A stretch of DNA of 64,000 nucleotides. Source: Actinophytocola gossypii. Lineage in GTDB: Bacteria; Actinomycetota; Actinomycetes; Mycobacteriales; Pseudonocardiaceae. The stretch lies in NCBI RefSeq assembly GCF_025165815.1, contig NZ_JAFFZE010000006.1, positions 496,001 to 560,000 of the forward strand, written 5' to 3'. The translations under genes and the position numbers were made by a program. Below are positions 25,618-33,718 of this stretch, piece after piece (positions within the stretch are counted from its first letter, which is position 1; each line of letters begins with the position of its first letter). The notes under the pieces are model-generated. The model was not told the origin of the DNA. It saw only the letters and a program-made list of their open reading frames with translations, and made no database searches.

Positions 25618-26046
25618 TCATGCGCCGGAGATGGGCCAGGACATGGAGACGGTGGTGCCGTGCTCGGACGGGGTGATGTTGGCGTCGGGGGTGAGGCCGC
25701 GGATCAACGGCAGGCCGCGGCCGCGTGAGCCGGGGTCGATCGGGGGTGGTTTCCACTGGCCGTAGTCGGTCACGGTCACCACCACCCGACCCTGCTCCTC
25801 GTCACGCACCGCGCGCAGGTCGAGCACTCCCTGCAACTGCCCCACATACGCGTGCTCCACGCTGTTGGCCATGGCCTCGTAGCTGGCGAGGGTCAGCGCG
25901 TCCCGGTCCTCCTCGGACAACCCGCACTGCTCGGCCCACTCGGACAGCGCATGGCGCAACCCGGTCAGCCGCGCGGCGGCTGCGGGTACTCGGAAATGGA
26001 GGTCGCCCTCCGGGACGTCGTCGAGCTGTTGTTGCCCTGCGTTCAC
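25618..26046 (-). CDS. Anti-sigma factor / serine kinase-like ATPase (RsbW type)
   Basis: This 142-residue protein has a GHKL ATPase fold: N-box ASYEAMANSVEHAY, then VTDYGQW (G1-like) and GRGLPLIRGL (G2), ending with GTTVSMSW. It lies immediately downstream of a STAS anti-anti-sigma gene, the classic partner pair in which the kinase phosphorylates the STAS Ser and holds a sigma factor. No sigma factor gene is nearby. I prefer the GTG at 26046, preceded by GGGGA, over a TTG at 26118 that overlaps the STAS stop but adds a tail with no family match. Confidence 0.82.
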   Translation of the reverse strand: MNAGQQQLDDVPEGDLHFRVPAAAARLTGLRHALSEWAEQCGLSEEDRDALTLASYEAMANSVEHAYVGQLQGVLDLRAVRDEEQGRVVVTVTDYGQWKPPPIDPGSRGRGLPLIRGLTPDANITPSEHGTTVSMSWPISGA

Positions 26047-26114
26047 TCCGGAGTCCCCTTTCCGCCTCCGGTGTCCTAATGTCGCATAGGAATCGGAACT
26101 AGGCACGGCAAATC

Positions 26115-26486
26115 TCAATCCTCTGTCAGCGCCTGATCGCGAGTGGGGAAGATCGAGATGGCGTCGGCCAACCCGGTCAGTTCCAGCGGACGGAACGTGG
26201 ACGCTCCGGTGGCGACGAGCCGGAAGCGCGTGGTGCCCGCCTGCTCGTTGCAGCCGACCAGCACGCTCATCCCGACCGAGGCCAGGAACCCCACCTTGCT
26301 CAGGTCGACGACCACCATATCCGGCCGACGGGCGAGCACGGTGGCGATCGATTCCTCCAGTACCGGGGCCGTGGTCAGATCCACCTCACCGACCACGTTC
26401 AGCACCACCGTCTCACCGTGGTTCTCGACCTCGACCGAGAACCCGCGGCCACCCGCACTGTCGTCCTGGAACGCCTCGGAGCTCAT
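26115..26486 (-). CDS. STAS-domain anti-sigma factor antagonist
   Basis: This 123-residue single STAS domain has VVLNVVGEVDLTTAPVLEE at the N-terminal strand-helix, and VVVDLSKVGFLASVGMSVL, where the Ser after LA is the expected phosphorylation site. The downstream RsbW-like kinase gene is the likely partner. I use the ATG at 26486, after an AGGTGA ribosome site; a longer reading to 26540 adds 18 residues without family support. Confidence 0.87.
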   Translation of the reverse strand: MSSEAFQDDSAGGRGFSVEVENHGETVVLNVVGEVDLTTAPVLEESIATVLARRPDMVVVDLSKVGFLASVGMSVLVGCNEQAGTTRFRLVATGASTFRPLELTGLADAISIFPTRDQALTED

Positions 26487-26573
26487 GCCGTCACCTGCCC
26501 ACACGTGTACAGCCACATGCGCGGGGAGGTACCCGGGCACGTCCCGGTTGAAACCCCGTGTCGTTCGGACCTG

Positions 26574-27119
26574 TCACCGCTGTGGATAACCGCCCTCCGA
26601 CGGGGTCAAACCCTGAGCACGAATCGTTCTCACCATCGTCACCCTGGGCCATCGGTCGAGCCCGTGGGCGGCCTCACGGGCGCGGACGGCGCGCAGGTCG
26701 GCGGGCAGATCGCGGTCGGGGAGCACGGTGAACCCGAGCCGCGCGTAGTACGGCGCGTTCCACGGCACGTCGGTGAAAGTGGTGAGCGACACAGTGGTGA
26801 TGCCGCGCGCCACCGCCCAGCGCTCCGCCGCGCCGAGCAGCCGGGCGCCGATCCCGCGCCGCGCGTGGGAGGGGTGGACGGAGACCTGCTCGACGTGCGC
26901 GTGCCCGTCGACCGGCGCCACCAGCAGGTACGCCACCGGGTGCGCGCCGTCGACGTACACCCACGCCCGCCCGTCCGCCTGGTACCCGGCCAGCTCGTCG
27001 AGCGTCAGCGGTTCGTCGTCGGCGATCTCGGCCATCCCGATGTCCCGGAACGGCTCGCCGGCCGCGCGTTCGATCTCGCGCAGCACAGCGAGGTCGGCGC
27101 GCCCCGCGAGCCGGATCAT
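26574..27119 (-). CDS. GNAT-family N-acetyltransferase
   Basis: This 181-residue protein has a single acetyltransferase domain. The acetyl-CoA loop is HPSHARRGIGARLLG (R/Q-x-x-G-x-G/A), followed by AERWAVARGITTVSLTTFTDVPWNAPYYARLGF, the usual beta5 and C-terminal part. The substrate is unknown. It is the last gene of a six-gene overlapping operon; its ATG overlaps the stop of the VOC gene (ATGA). Confidence 0.87.
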   Translation of the reverse strand: MIRLAGRADLAVLREIERAAGEPFRDIGMAEIADDEPLTLDELAGYQADGRAWVYVDGAHPVAYLLVAPVDGHAHVEQVSVHPSHARRGIGARLLGAAERWAVARGITTVSLTTFTDVPWNAPYYARLGFTVLPDRDLPADLRAVRAREAAHGLDRWPRVTMVRTIRAQGLTPSEGGYPQR

Positions 27120-27475
27120 CGGGGCAGGTGGGCCAGGACGTTGACGATCGTGCCGTTGGGATCCTCGACGAAGAAGCGGCGGATCCCCCACGGCTCGTCG
27201 GTGATCGGATAGACGACACGCAGGCCGCGCCGGGTCACCTCGGCGTGCGCGGCGTCGACCGATGCCGGGTCGCCGACGTCGATGCCGAAGTGCGGCTGCG
27301 GGTTCTCCATGCCCCGCGGCGTGACGACGATCTGGGCGGCGGGAGTGGTCGGGGACACCAGGCCGAGGACCGGGTCCCGCATCCCGACCTCGAGGCCGAA
27401 GACGCCCGCGTAGAAGTCCTCGGCAGCGGAGAGGTCGCCGCCGTCGGCGTAGGGGACGATTCGCGTGATGTTCAT
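27116..27475 (-). CDS. VOC-family (glyoxalase/bleomycin-resistance fold) protein
   Basis: This 119-residue protein has one VOC domain: the N-terminal metal-side strand VPYADGGDLSAAEDFYAGVFGLEVG, then PHFGIDVGDP and the C-terminal RRFFVEDPNGTIVNVL. It may be a dioxygenase-like or ligand-binding protein; metal ligands are not obvious at the first position. It is translationally coupled on both sides (ATGA with AraC upstream and GNAT downstream). Confidence 0.84.
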   Translation of the reverse strand: MNITRIVPYADGGDLSAAEDFYAGVFGLEVGMRDPVLGLVSPTTPAAQIVVTPRGMENPQPHFGIDVGDPASVDAAHAEVTRRGLRVVYPITDEPWGIRRFFVEDPNGTIVNVLAHLPR

Positions 27476-28323
27476 GGTGCCGAGTCTGCGCCTGGTCGGT
27501 GCCCGCCCGCTTGGACATTTCGGAGCTCCTCGGCGAGGAAGCCGGTCGGGCTGGTGCCGGTGAACCGGCGGAAGTCGCGGACCAGGTGGGACTGGTCGGA
27601 GAACCCGCACCCGTGGGCGATCTCCGCCAGCCGGGGACGCCGGCCGGCCCGGACCTCGGTGCCGATCGCCGCGACCACCCGGTCGAACCGCATGAGGCGG
27701 GCCAGGGCCTTGGGCCCGATGCCGAGTTCCCGGTTGACCAGGGCGGACAGCTGCCGGGTGCTCAGCGCGGTGTTCCTGGCCAACTCGGTGATCGTCACGG
27801 TGCCGTGGCTGAGCTGGTGCCAGGCGGCGGTCACCTCCGGGCGGGGGCTCGCGTGCCGTCCGGCCGCGCGGGACCAGAGGTACTCGTCGAGCGCGGCGAA
27901 CCGCCGCGGCCAGGTCGGCAGCTCGTGCAGGCGTTCCCGCAGTGCCCGGACCCCGTCGCCGAGCACGTCGACGCCCTCGCAGGTCAGGGCGGCCAGCGAC
28001 GCGGCTGGCAGCCCGAACAGCGATCGCGCCGCCAGCGGGTGCACGGCCAGCTGGATCCCCACCTGGCGGCGTGTCTGCCGCACGTAGGTGGGGTCGGTGC
28101 GCAGCCCGCCGAGCACGACATCGTGGCGGGCCAGGCGGTTCCGTTCCCAGTCGTCCCGGGTCCGGGCGGTCCCGACCGGCTCGTCCAGGCTGACGAGGAA
28201 CGTCAGGTACCGGGACGGGAGGCCGCGGTGCAGGCCCGGTGCCACCCCGTCCATGAAGTAGCCGTAGGCCGCCGGCACACCGGGCACGGTCAGCGCCCCG
28301 CGGGCGACCTCCCAGGTACTCAT
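27472..28323 (-). CDS. AraC-family transcriptional regulator
   Basis: This 283-residue protein has an N-terminal ligand-binding half and two helix-turn-helix motifs at the C-terminus: ITELARNTALSTRQLSALVNRELGIGPKALARLMRF and LAEIAHGCGFSDQSHLVRDFRRFTGTSPTGF. The ATG at 28323 overlaps the phosphotransferase stop by 4 bases, and longer readings to the right are shadows of that gene. Its place within an operon with VOC and GNAT genes suggests it regulates them or senses a shared ligand. Confidence 0.88.
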   Translation of the reverse strand: MSTWEVARGALTVPGVPAAYGYFMDGVAPGLHRGLPSRYLTFLVSLDEPVGTARTRDDWERNRLARHDVVLGGLRTDPTYVRQTRRQVGIQLAVHPLAARSLFGLPAASLAALTCEGVDVLGDGVRALRERLHELPTWPRRFAALDEYLWSRAAGRHASPRPEVTAAWHQLSHGTVTITELARNTALSTRQLSALVNRELGIGPKALARLMRFDRVVAAIGTEVRAGRRPRLAEIAHGCGFSDQSHLVRDFRRFTGTSPTGFLAEELRNVQAGGHRPGADSAP

Positions 28324-29234
28324 CGCAGGGCCAGCCAGTCGGGTTCGCGCAGTGCGAGCAGGGTGTCGAGCGGGGCGCGGCGGAACCCGCCGTCGCCGGC
28401 GGCCAGGGCGCGGTCCCAGACCAGTGTCCTGGCCGGCTTGGCGACCCGGCACGCCAGCTCGACCTCGGCCACCAGCTCCGCGCGCGGGGCCAGGTCGGTG
28501 AACGGCTCCAGGTAGGCGTCGCGCAGCCGGTGCACGGCCGCGTCGTCCAGGTCGTGGACCAGGCGCGGGACGCCGAGCGCGACCAGCATGCTCGCGAACG
28601 GGTGCGCCACCACCGCGTCGCCCCAGTCGTAGAAGCGGGTGCCGTCCGCGAACACGTTGGCCGGGTGCAGGTCGTTGTGGTCCAGGCTCGACGGCACCGG
28701 CGAGGCCGCGAGCCGGTCGCACCACGAGACGAACTCCGGGCGCGACGCCACCACCTCGTCGATCGCGGCGTGGTCGTCCGGGCTCTCGGCACGGCTCCTG
28801 GCCACCTCGACCGCCTCGTCGAACCGGGCCGGCATCGCGGCCGGGCGCATGTCCGTGACCCCGACCGCCAGCATCGAGTCCACATGGGACGCCAGATCCC
28901 GTTGCAGCGCCCCGTACCTCGGCAGCACCTCGGCGAGCACGGTCAGGTCACCGTCGAGTGTCGGCCCGCCGTCCGGTAGCAGGAGCCAGCCCCGCTCGGG
29001 GTCCGTCGCGATCGGGGTCAGCACCCGGTCCGGCACCACCGCGGCGAGCACCTCGTACAACCGCACCTCGAACACCGTGCGCGGGCCCGGCGCCTTGAAC
29101 CACACCGGCCCCCGGTCGGTCGGCGCGGTGAGCACCGTGCCCCAGGCCCGCACCCGGTGCTCGACCACCGGCCCGGTGCGCGCGATGCCCGCCGCGGTCA
29201 ACCGGCCGTCCATCCAGGACAGCACGTCGGTCAT
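28320..29234 (-). CDS. APH-like phosphotransferase family protein
   Basis: A 304-residue kinase-like protein. The catalytic Brenner motif is SLDHNDLHPANVF, and the metal-binding Asp is in FYDWGDAVVAHPF. The N-lobe is reduced but shows VWFKAPGP and EVRLYEVLA. These features fit the aminoglycoside/choline phosphotransferase fold; the substrate is unknown. The ATG at 29234 overlaps the upstream SRPBCC stop. It is the third gene of the winged-helix-led operon. Confidence 0.85.
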   Translation of the reverse strand: MTDVLSWMDGRLTAAGIARTGPVVEHRVRAWGTVLTAPTDRGPVWFKAPGPRTVFEVRLYEVLAAVVPDRVLTPIATDPERGWLLLPDGGPTLDGDLTVLAEVLPRYGALQRDLASHVDSMLAVGVTDMRPAAMPARFDEAVEVARSRAESPDDHAAIDEVVASRPEFVSWCDRLAASPVPSSLDHNDLHPANVFADGTRFYDWGDAVVAHPFASMLVALGVPRLVHDLDDAAVHRLRDAYLEPFTDLAPRAELVAEVELACRVAKPARTLVWDRALAAGDGGFRRAPLDTLLALREPDWLALR

Positions 29235-30115
29235 CCGGTGCCGACCACGGTCATGTCGTCCGGCACGCCGGGCAGGTCGTGGAAGATCCACAGTGGACGC
29301 CAGCCGGGCACCTCGTGGTACCGGCGCAGCTCCACCATCCCGGCCAGCCACCCGGTCCAGCCCGTGTGCGGCGGCGCGTCGAACCCGCTCTGCACGAACG
29401 TGAGCCGCGTCCGCCCCTCGGACCCCGCCAGCTCCCACGTCGACACCATCCCGTCCGGCCACTCCATCGACACCCGCCGCGCCGGCTCCAGCTCCAGGAT
29501 CCGCGCCGCGTGGTCGGGGAAGTCGAAGCCGCCCATCGCCCAGCGGCCGCCGACCCTCGGCTCGACCCCGAGGTTCGCGCCGAACCAGCGGCGGAACACC
29601 TCGGGGTTCATCAGCGAGTCGTACACCGCGGCCGGGTCGGCGCCGATGGTGACCTCCGCGCGCTGCTCGGCGGAGGTGTAGTCCGGGCGCGGCGTCGGCT
29701 CGCGGCCCTCCAGGTACTCCACCAGGTTCGCGATCGCGAGGCCCCAGAACGTGGTCAGGATCGCCAGGTCGCTCGACTCGTCGGCGACCGCGTCGGCCCA
29801 GTTCGGCACGCCGCCGTGGGTCACCGAGACGACCGTCCCGTCGGCACCCGGCGAGACCGCCAGCTCGACCGTGGTCTCCACGCCGCCGACGGTCCAGGCG
29901 AAGCGCAACGACCGGTCGTCGGCGGACAGGAAGCGTTGGCGCGGCTCGATTCCCGGCGTGCCGGGGCCCCAGAACGCGAACCGGTCGGGCAGGTCGACTT
30001 CGACGTTGTCGGCGAGCCAGACCCGCAGCGCGGCCGGGTCGGTCAGCGCGGAGCGGGCGGCGTCGAGGGACGCGTCGGCCCTGGCGCGCAGGCGCATGGT
30101 CTCAGTCACGGCCAC
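29231..30115 (-). CDS. Tandem SRPBCC (AHSA1-like) protein
   Basis: A 294-residue protein with two SRPBCC/AHSA1 domains in series. The second is clear: ADPAAVYDSLMNPEVFRRWFG, GGRWAMGGFDFPDH, RVSMEWPDG and RLTFVQSGF. The first (about 1-140) is more diverged. Such genes usually lie beside ArsR-like regulators, as here: the upstream winged-helix gene overlaps it by 14 bases. The function is unknown; the fold has a hydrophobic ligand pocket. Confidence 0.83.
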   Translation of the reverse strand: MAVTETMRLRARADASLDAARSALTDPAALRVWLADNVEVDLPDRFAFWGPGTPGIEPRQRFLSADDRSLRFAWTVGGVETTVELAVSPGADGTVVSVTHGGVPNWADAVADESSDLAILTTFWGLAIANLVEYLEGREPTPRPDYTSAEQRAEVTIGADPAAVYDSLMNPEVFRRWFGANLGVEPRVGGRWAMGGFDFPDHAARILELEPARRVSMEWPDGMVSTWELAGSEGRTRLTFVQSGFDAPPHTGWTGWLAGMVELRRYHEVPGWRPLWIFHDLPGVPDDMTVVGTG

Positions 30116-30653
30116 TCCTCGGGTAGCAGGCGAGCGCGAGCTTGAACGCGTCGCCCTCGGCGCCGCCGTAGCGGCTGAACAGGGACTGCAGGGTGTCGCG
30201 CAGGTCGTCGAGGAACTCCTGGCGGCGTTCCGGCGCGACCCGGATCTCGCCGGAGACGCCGAGCGACGGCAGCTCGGGTGCGGGGTCGAGCGCGGCCACG
30301 TCGTGCTGGACCTCCTCCATGAGGTCGAGCAGGTGGCCGAGGCTCAGCGCGTCCCGGACCCGCCGGTCGCCGATGCGGCCGACGAGCCCGGGGGAGAGCC
30401 AGTAGGAGTGCGCGGTGGCCTGGTAGAGCCCCTCGTTGATGCCGCGTACCCGGCGTTCGGCGACCTGGCGCACCAGGCCGGCGTCCACCAGGCGTTTCAC
30501 GTGGTAGTAGACCCGTTGCGGGGTCTGGTCGAGCACGCCGGCGACCTCGGTGCAGGAGTGCGGTTCGGCGAGCTGGCGCAGCACTTCGACCCGTTGGGGC
30601 TTGAGCAGTGCCTCGGCCTGCTCGAGGTCGTCGAGGTAGAGCACGTCCTTCAC
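30102..30653 (-). CDS. ArsR-like winged-helix regulator
   Basis: This 183-residue protein has an N-terminal winged helix: KPQRVEVLRQLAEPHSCTEVAGVLDQTPQRVYYHVKRLVDAGLVRQV. This is the ArsR/HTH_20 pattern with a longer C-terminal domain, and it lacks the ArsR metal-binding Cys box. It starts with GTG and has no ribosome site. An AT-rich palindrome sits 13 bases upstream, so the message may be nearly leaderless and self-controlled. It leads a six-gene operon (SRPBCC, APH, AraC, VOC, GNAT). Confidence 0.86.
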   Translation of the reverse strand: MKDVLYLDDLEQAEALLKPQRVEVLRQLAEPHSCTEVAGVLDQTPQRVYYHVKRLVDAGLVRQVAERRVRGINEGLYQATAHSYWLSPGLVGRIGDRRVRDALSLGHLLDLMEEVQHDVAALDPAPELPSLGVSGEIRVAPERRQEFLDDLRDTLQSLFSRYGGAEGDAFKLALACYPRSGRD

Positions 30654-30665
30654 GAGGAACAGTCT

Positions 30666-30680
30666 TTATATACAATATAA
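30666..30680. promoter_or_regulatory. AT-rich inverted repeat in promoter of the winged-helix operon
   Basis: TTATAT and ATATAA flank ACA in a perfect inverted repeat (30666-30680), striking in such GC-rich DNA. On the minus strand a TTGACA lies at 30684-30689, and TATAAA overlaps the repeat, close to the GTG at 30653. It is a likely operator for the winged-helix regulator. Confidence 0.6.
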
Positions 30681-30771
30681 TTTTGTCAATGGGTACCCAG
30701 GGCCGCCTCCGTCGGGTTGGCGTCGCGTCGTACCCGCGCCGCCGTGTCCTACGCGCGGGCGATGCGGTCGT

Positions 30772-31392
30772 TCACAGCGCCGCCGCCACCTGGTCGACGC
30801 CCGAGCCGGAGAGCGCGGCCAGGCCAGCTGGGCGCCCGGCGGCGACCATCAGCAGGTCGCCGACCGGCCCGCGGAGTTCCCGATGGCCCTCGCCGGCTGA
30901 CCAGGCGCAGTCGGTGGCGGTCAGGCGGAGGCCCGCGAACCGCTTGCGGGCGCCGTAGAACCGGCTGGTCCGCACGTGGTCCAGCGCGGCGATCGTCTGC
31001 TCGACCGGCATCGGGCGGTCACGGCCGAGGGGACGGGCCACGTCCTGGCCGTGCACCAGCGCGTCGGCCAGCGGGTCCAGCAGCGCGGCACCCGGTGTGC
31101 GGCGCGGCGAACCGGCCGTCTCCCGCAGCCGTGCGATCAGCTCCGCCCTGGTGAAGCGGGCCACCTGGGCGCGGGCGGAGTCGTCCACCATGCGGTTCCA
31201 GTTGCCCCGGGCGCGGATCATGCCCGTGAACATCGTCCACCCGGTCGTGCGGGTCGACGTCGTCAGGTGGGCGGCCACGTGCAGCACGGTCCAGCCATCG
31301 CACAGCGAGGGCACCCGCCACTCGTGGTCGCCGAGGCTTTCGAAGAAGTCGGCGAGGCTGACTCGTTCGTCGCGGGTCCAGTCGAGGATCAT
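30772..31392 (-). CDS. Maleylpyruvate isomerase-family (DinB-like, mycothiol-linked) protein
   Basis: This 206-residue protein has a DinB-like helical bundle. The N-terminal PSLCDGWTVLHVAAHL (W-x-V-x-x-x-x-A-H-L pattern) supplies metal-binding His, and LVHGQDVARPLGRDRP supplies the second set. These are hallmarks of the actinobacterial maleylpyruvate isomerase/MDMPI family, several of which use mycothiol. The substrate here is unknown. I start at the ATG at 31392; a 12-residue longer form is possible. Confidence 0.82.
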   Translation of the reverse strand: MILDWTRDERVSLADFFESLGDHEWRVPSLCDGWTVLHVAAHLTTSTRTTGWTMFTGMIRARGNWNRMVDDSARAQVARFTRAELIARLRETAGSPRRTPGAALLDPLADALVHGQDVARPLGRDRPMPVEQTIAALDHVRTSRFYGARKRFAGLRLTATDCAWSAGEGHRELRGPVGDLLMVAAGRPAGLAALSGSGVDQVAAAL

Positions 31393-31452
31393 GACCTCTC
31401 TACGAACGGGCAGCGGCCAAATGGACAAGGTCTGCCAGGCGGGAGTTCGGTG

Positions 31453-32208
31453 TCACCGACGGTGAACGCCGCGCGCGACCAGCTCCACGGTGACCAGCAC
31501 CGCGACCGCCTCGATGGCGAGCAGCGCGACCAGCACGAGGACCTGGGTGGCACCCGCCTGCACCGGATCACCCCCGCCCAGCAGCACTCCCACGAACGCC
31601 CCCGGCAGCGTGACCAACCCGACCGTGCGCGTCTGGTCCAGTGCCGGCACCAGCGCCTGATGCGCGGTCGGCCGGGTGACCAGCAACGCCGCGTCCCGCT
31701 CGAGAAACCCGAGCGCGAGCCCCGCCTCGTACTCCCCGCGCCGCCCCCGCAGCTCGTCCAAAGCCCGCCGCCCCGCGAGCGTCGTGGCGGTCATCGCCCC
31801 GCCGGTGAGGATTCCCGCGATCGGGATCACCGCGACCGGCACCAGCGGCACCAGCCGGGTGCCGAGCAGCAGCGCCAACACCGGCGCCACCCCCGCCACG
31901 ATCGACACCAACGGGATCGCGTTGCGTCGCCCGAAGATCCGCCGCGCCGAGGTCAACGCGGCGACGGTGACCATGAGCAGGACGAACCCCGCCGTCAGCC
32001 ACCCCGACGCGAGCACCGCCGTGATCAACAGCGACACCGCGCCCAACTGCACCACGGCCCGCGCGGCGGCGGTGGCGACCGGCCGCCACCCCCCGATCCC
32101 ACCCAGCCACACGGTCACCGCCGCGCCCGCCGTGAGCAGCACGAGCACCCCGGCCAGCGGCCAACCGACCGCGATCGTCCCGTCCACCCGCCCAGTCTGC
32201 CCACCCAC
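31453..32208 (-). CDS. UPF0014 / FetB-like ABC transporter permease
   Basis: This 251-residue membrane protein has about seven hydrophobic helices and the family markers ARAVVQLGAVSLLI, RRIFGRRNAIPL, IAGILTGGAMTATTLAGRRA, and the cytosolic RTVGLVTLPGAFVGVLLGG. These match the FetB/YbbM iron-export permease family (UPF0014). The partner ATPase (FetA type) is not adjacent, so it may be encoded elsewhere. The start could be the in-frame GTG seven codons further in. Confidence 0.85.
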   Translation of the reverse strand: MGGQTGRVDGTIAVGWPLAGVLVLLTAGAAVTVWLGGIGGWRPVATAAARAVVQLGAVSLLITAVLASGWLTAGFVLLMVTVAALTSARRIFGRRNAIPLVSIVAGVAPVLALLLGTRLVPLVPVAVIPIAGILTGGAMTATTLAGRRALDELRGRRGEYEAGLALGFLERDAALLVTRPTAHQALVPALDQTRTVGLVTLPGAFVGVLLGGGDPVQAGATQVLVLVALLAIEAVAVLVTVELVARGVHRR

Positions 32209-32213
32209 ACACC

Positions 32214-32251
32214 CGCGAGTCGTACGTTCCCGTCGCGCGAGTCGTACGTTC
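32214..32251. repeat. Two 16-bp direct repeats
   Basis: CGCGAGTCGTACGTTC occurs at 32214-32229 and again at 32236-32251, a 22-base period. The second copy runs into the stop codon of the reductase-like gene. The core GTACG is partly palindromic. It may be an intergenic repeat family. Confidence 0.65.
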
Positions 32252-32873
32252 AGAGGTCCGTGACCCCCGCGTAGTCGGCGACCGGCGCGGTACCGGTGAC
32301 CGCGTACTCCAGGAGCAGCAGCCCGCGCGCCGTGGCCTCGTGCCGCACGAGCCGCAGCCCGGTCGGCGCGGCGGGATGGGTGAGCAGCCGACGCCCGGAC
32401 CCGAGCACCGTGGGCGCCACGACGAGCCGCAGCGTCTCGACGAGCCCCGCCGACAGCAGCGCCGAGGCGAGGCGCGCGCTGCCGTGGATCTGCAACTCCC
32501 CGCCCGGCCGCGTGGTCAACTCACGCACCGCCGCCACCGGATCGCCGCGCAGCACGGTCGTCGGCGCCCAGTCGGCCGTCCCGATCGTGTTCGACACCAC
32601 GTACTTCGGCAGGCTGTTCATCCGCTCGGTGAACGGATCGTCGGGATCGGTGATCGCCGGCCAGTCCCGGGCGAACGCCGTGTACGTGCGCCGTCCGAGC
32701 AGCAGGCCGTCGGCCCGGTCGAGCCAGTCCGACGCGCACCGGACGAACGTCTCGTCCAAATACGGCACTAGCCAGCCGCCCGCGCTGAACCCGTCACTGG
32801 TGTCCTCGGTGGACGATCCGGGCCCCTGGCTGACCCCGTCGAGCGTGACGAACTCGGTGACCGCGATCCTCAC
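32250..32873 (-). CDS. Dihydrofolate reductase-family (RibD C-terminal-like) protein
   Basis: A 207-residue protein with the fold of the RibD C-terminal reductase: MSNSLPKYVVSNT-like core (here MNSLPKYVVSNT), DGLLLGRRTYTAF, LQIHGSARLASALLSAGLVETLRLVVAPTVLG. It probably binds NADPH. The GTG at 32873 overlaps the stop of the upstream SRPBCC gene (GTGA), which sets the start; the longer reading frame to the right is antisense shadow. It is the third gene of an ArsR-SRPBCC-reductase operon, a common actinobacterial arrangement. Confidence 0.86.
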   Translation of the reverse strand: MRIAVTEFVTLDGVSQGPGSSTEDTSDGFSAGGWLVPYLDETFVRCASDWLDRADGLLLGRRTYTAFARDWPAITDPDDPFTERMNSLPKYVVSNTIGTADWAPTTVLRGDPVAAVRELTTRPGGELQIHGSARLASALLSAGLVETLRLVVAPTVLGSGRRLLTHPAAPTGLRLVRHEATARGLLLLEYAVTGTAPVADYAGVTDL

Positions 32874-33346
32874 CGCCCGGCCCCGCTCTCCACCAACGCG
32901 GCGAGCTGCCCGGTGGTGGTGCCCCAGCCGTCCGCGAAGCCCAGGTCCGCGTGCCGCGCGCGGGCGGTGGGATCGCCGTGCCGCACGGTGATCCGGTAGT
33001 CGGTGCCCTCCGGGTGGTCGCGCAGGGTGACCTCCGCGGTCATCGACACCGGCACGGGACTCGCCGGACGCCACCCGCTGTCGATCGCATTGGTGAACAC
33101 GATCCGCTCGTGGTCCTCCACCAGGAGGAAGCACGCGTCCAGGTGCGGGACGAACGCGTCGCCGTCCTCGCTCATCGACGTGACGAACGCCCCGCCGGGC
33201 CGGACGTCGAGCCGCTCGACACGGCAGCGGGTCGGGGCCGGGATCCACCACCGCGCCAGGTTCGCCGGATCGGTCCACGCGTCCCAGACGCGCTGCCGCG
33301 GTGCCCGGATGATCCGGTCGACAGCAAGGTCGAGATCAGGATTCAC
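32870..33346 (-). CDS. SRPBCC (AHSA1-like) protein
   Basis: A 158-residue single-domain AHSA1/START-like protein: VDRIIRAPRQRVWDAWTDPANLARWW at the N-terminus, RPGGAFVTSM in the middle and DGWGTTTGQLAALVE at the end. Its GTG shares one base with the TAG stop of the ArsR gene (TAGTG) and its own TGA overlaps the reductase start. Function beyond ligand binding is unknown. Confidence 0.86.
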   Translation of the reverse strand: MNPDLDLAVDRIIRAPRQRVWDAWTDPANLARWWIPAPTRCRVERLDVRPGGAFVTSMSEDGDAFVPHLDACFLLVEDHERIVFTNAIDSGWRPASPVPVSMTAEVTLRDHPEGTDYRITVRHGDPTARARHADLGFADGWGTTTGQLAALVESGAGR

Positions 33347-33678
33347 TACTGCTCCTCGGGGTCGGTGACGAATCGCTCCAGCCGGTCGGTGCGGTCGGCC
33401 CAGACCCGCCGCTGCTCCGCCAGCCAGCCCTCCACCAGCGCGAAGCGCTCCCGGTTGAGCTCGCAGGTGCGCACCCGGCCGGACTTCCTCGTGCGGATGA
33501 GGCCGTTCGACTCGAGCACGCGCACGTGCTTCATGAACGACGGCAGCGTCATCGGGGCCGCACCGGCGAGGTCGCCCACGCTGGCCGGACCTCGGCCGAG
33601 CCGGTGGACCACGGCACGTCTGGTCGGGTCGGCGAGCGCGAGGAAGACGCCGTCGAGCACGGCGGAATGCTGAGCCAT
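33346..33678 (-). CDS. ArsR-family regulator
   Basis: A 110-residue winged-helix protein with FLALADPTRRAVVHRLGRGPASVGDLAGAAPMTLPSFMKHVRVLESNGLIRTRKSGRVRTCELN, the ArsR pattern without metal-binding Cys. It heads an operon with SRPBCC and reductase genes and probably represses it. A TTAGCC/GGCTAA pair surrounds its upstream region (about 33683-33722), which could be an operator. Confidence 0.87.
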   Translation of the reverse strand: MAQHSAVLDGVFLALADPTRRAVVHRLGRGPASVGDLAGAAPMTLPSFMKHVRVLESNGLIRTRKSGRVRTCELNRERFALVEGWLAEQRRVWADRTDRLERFVTDPEEQ

Positions 33679-33718
33679 GAGGCTAAGTATTAGCCGCCGA
33701 CAACACTTAACGCAAGGG

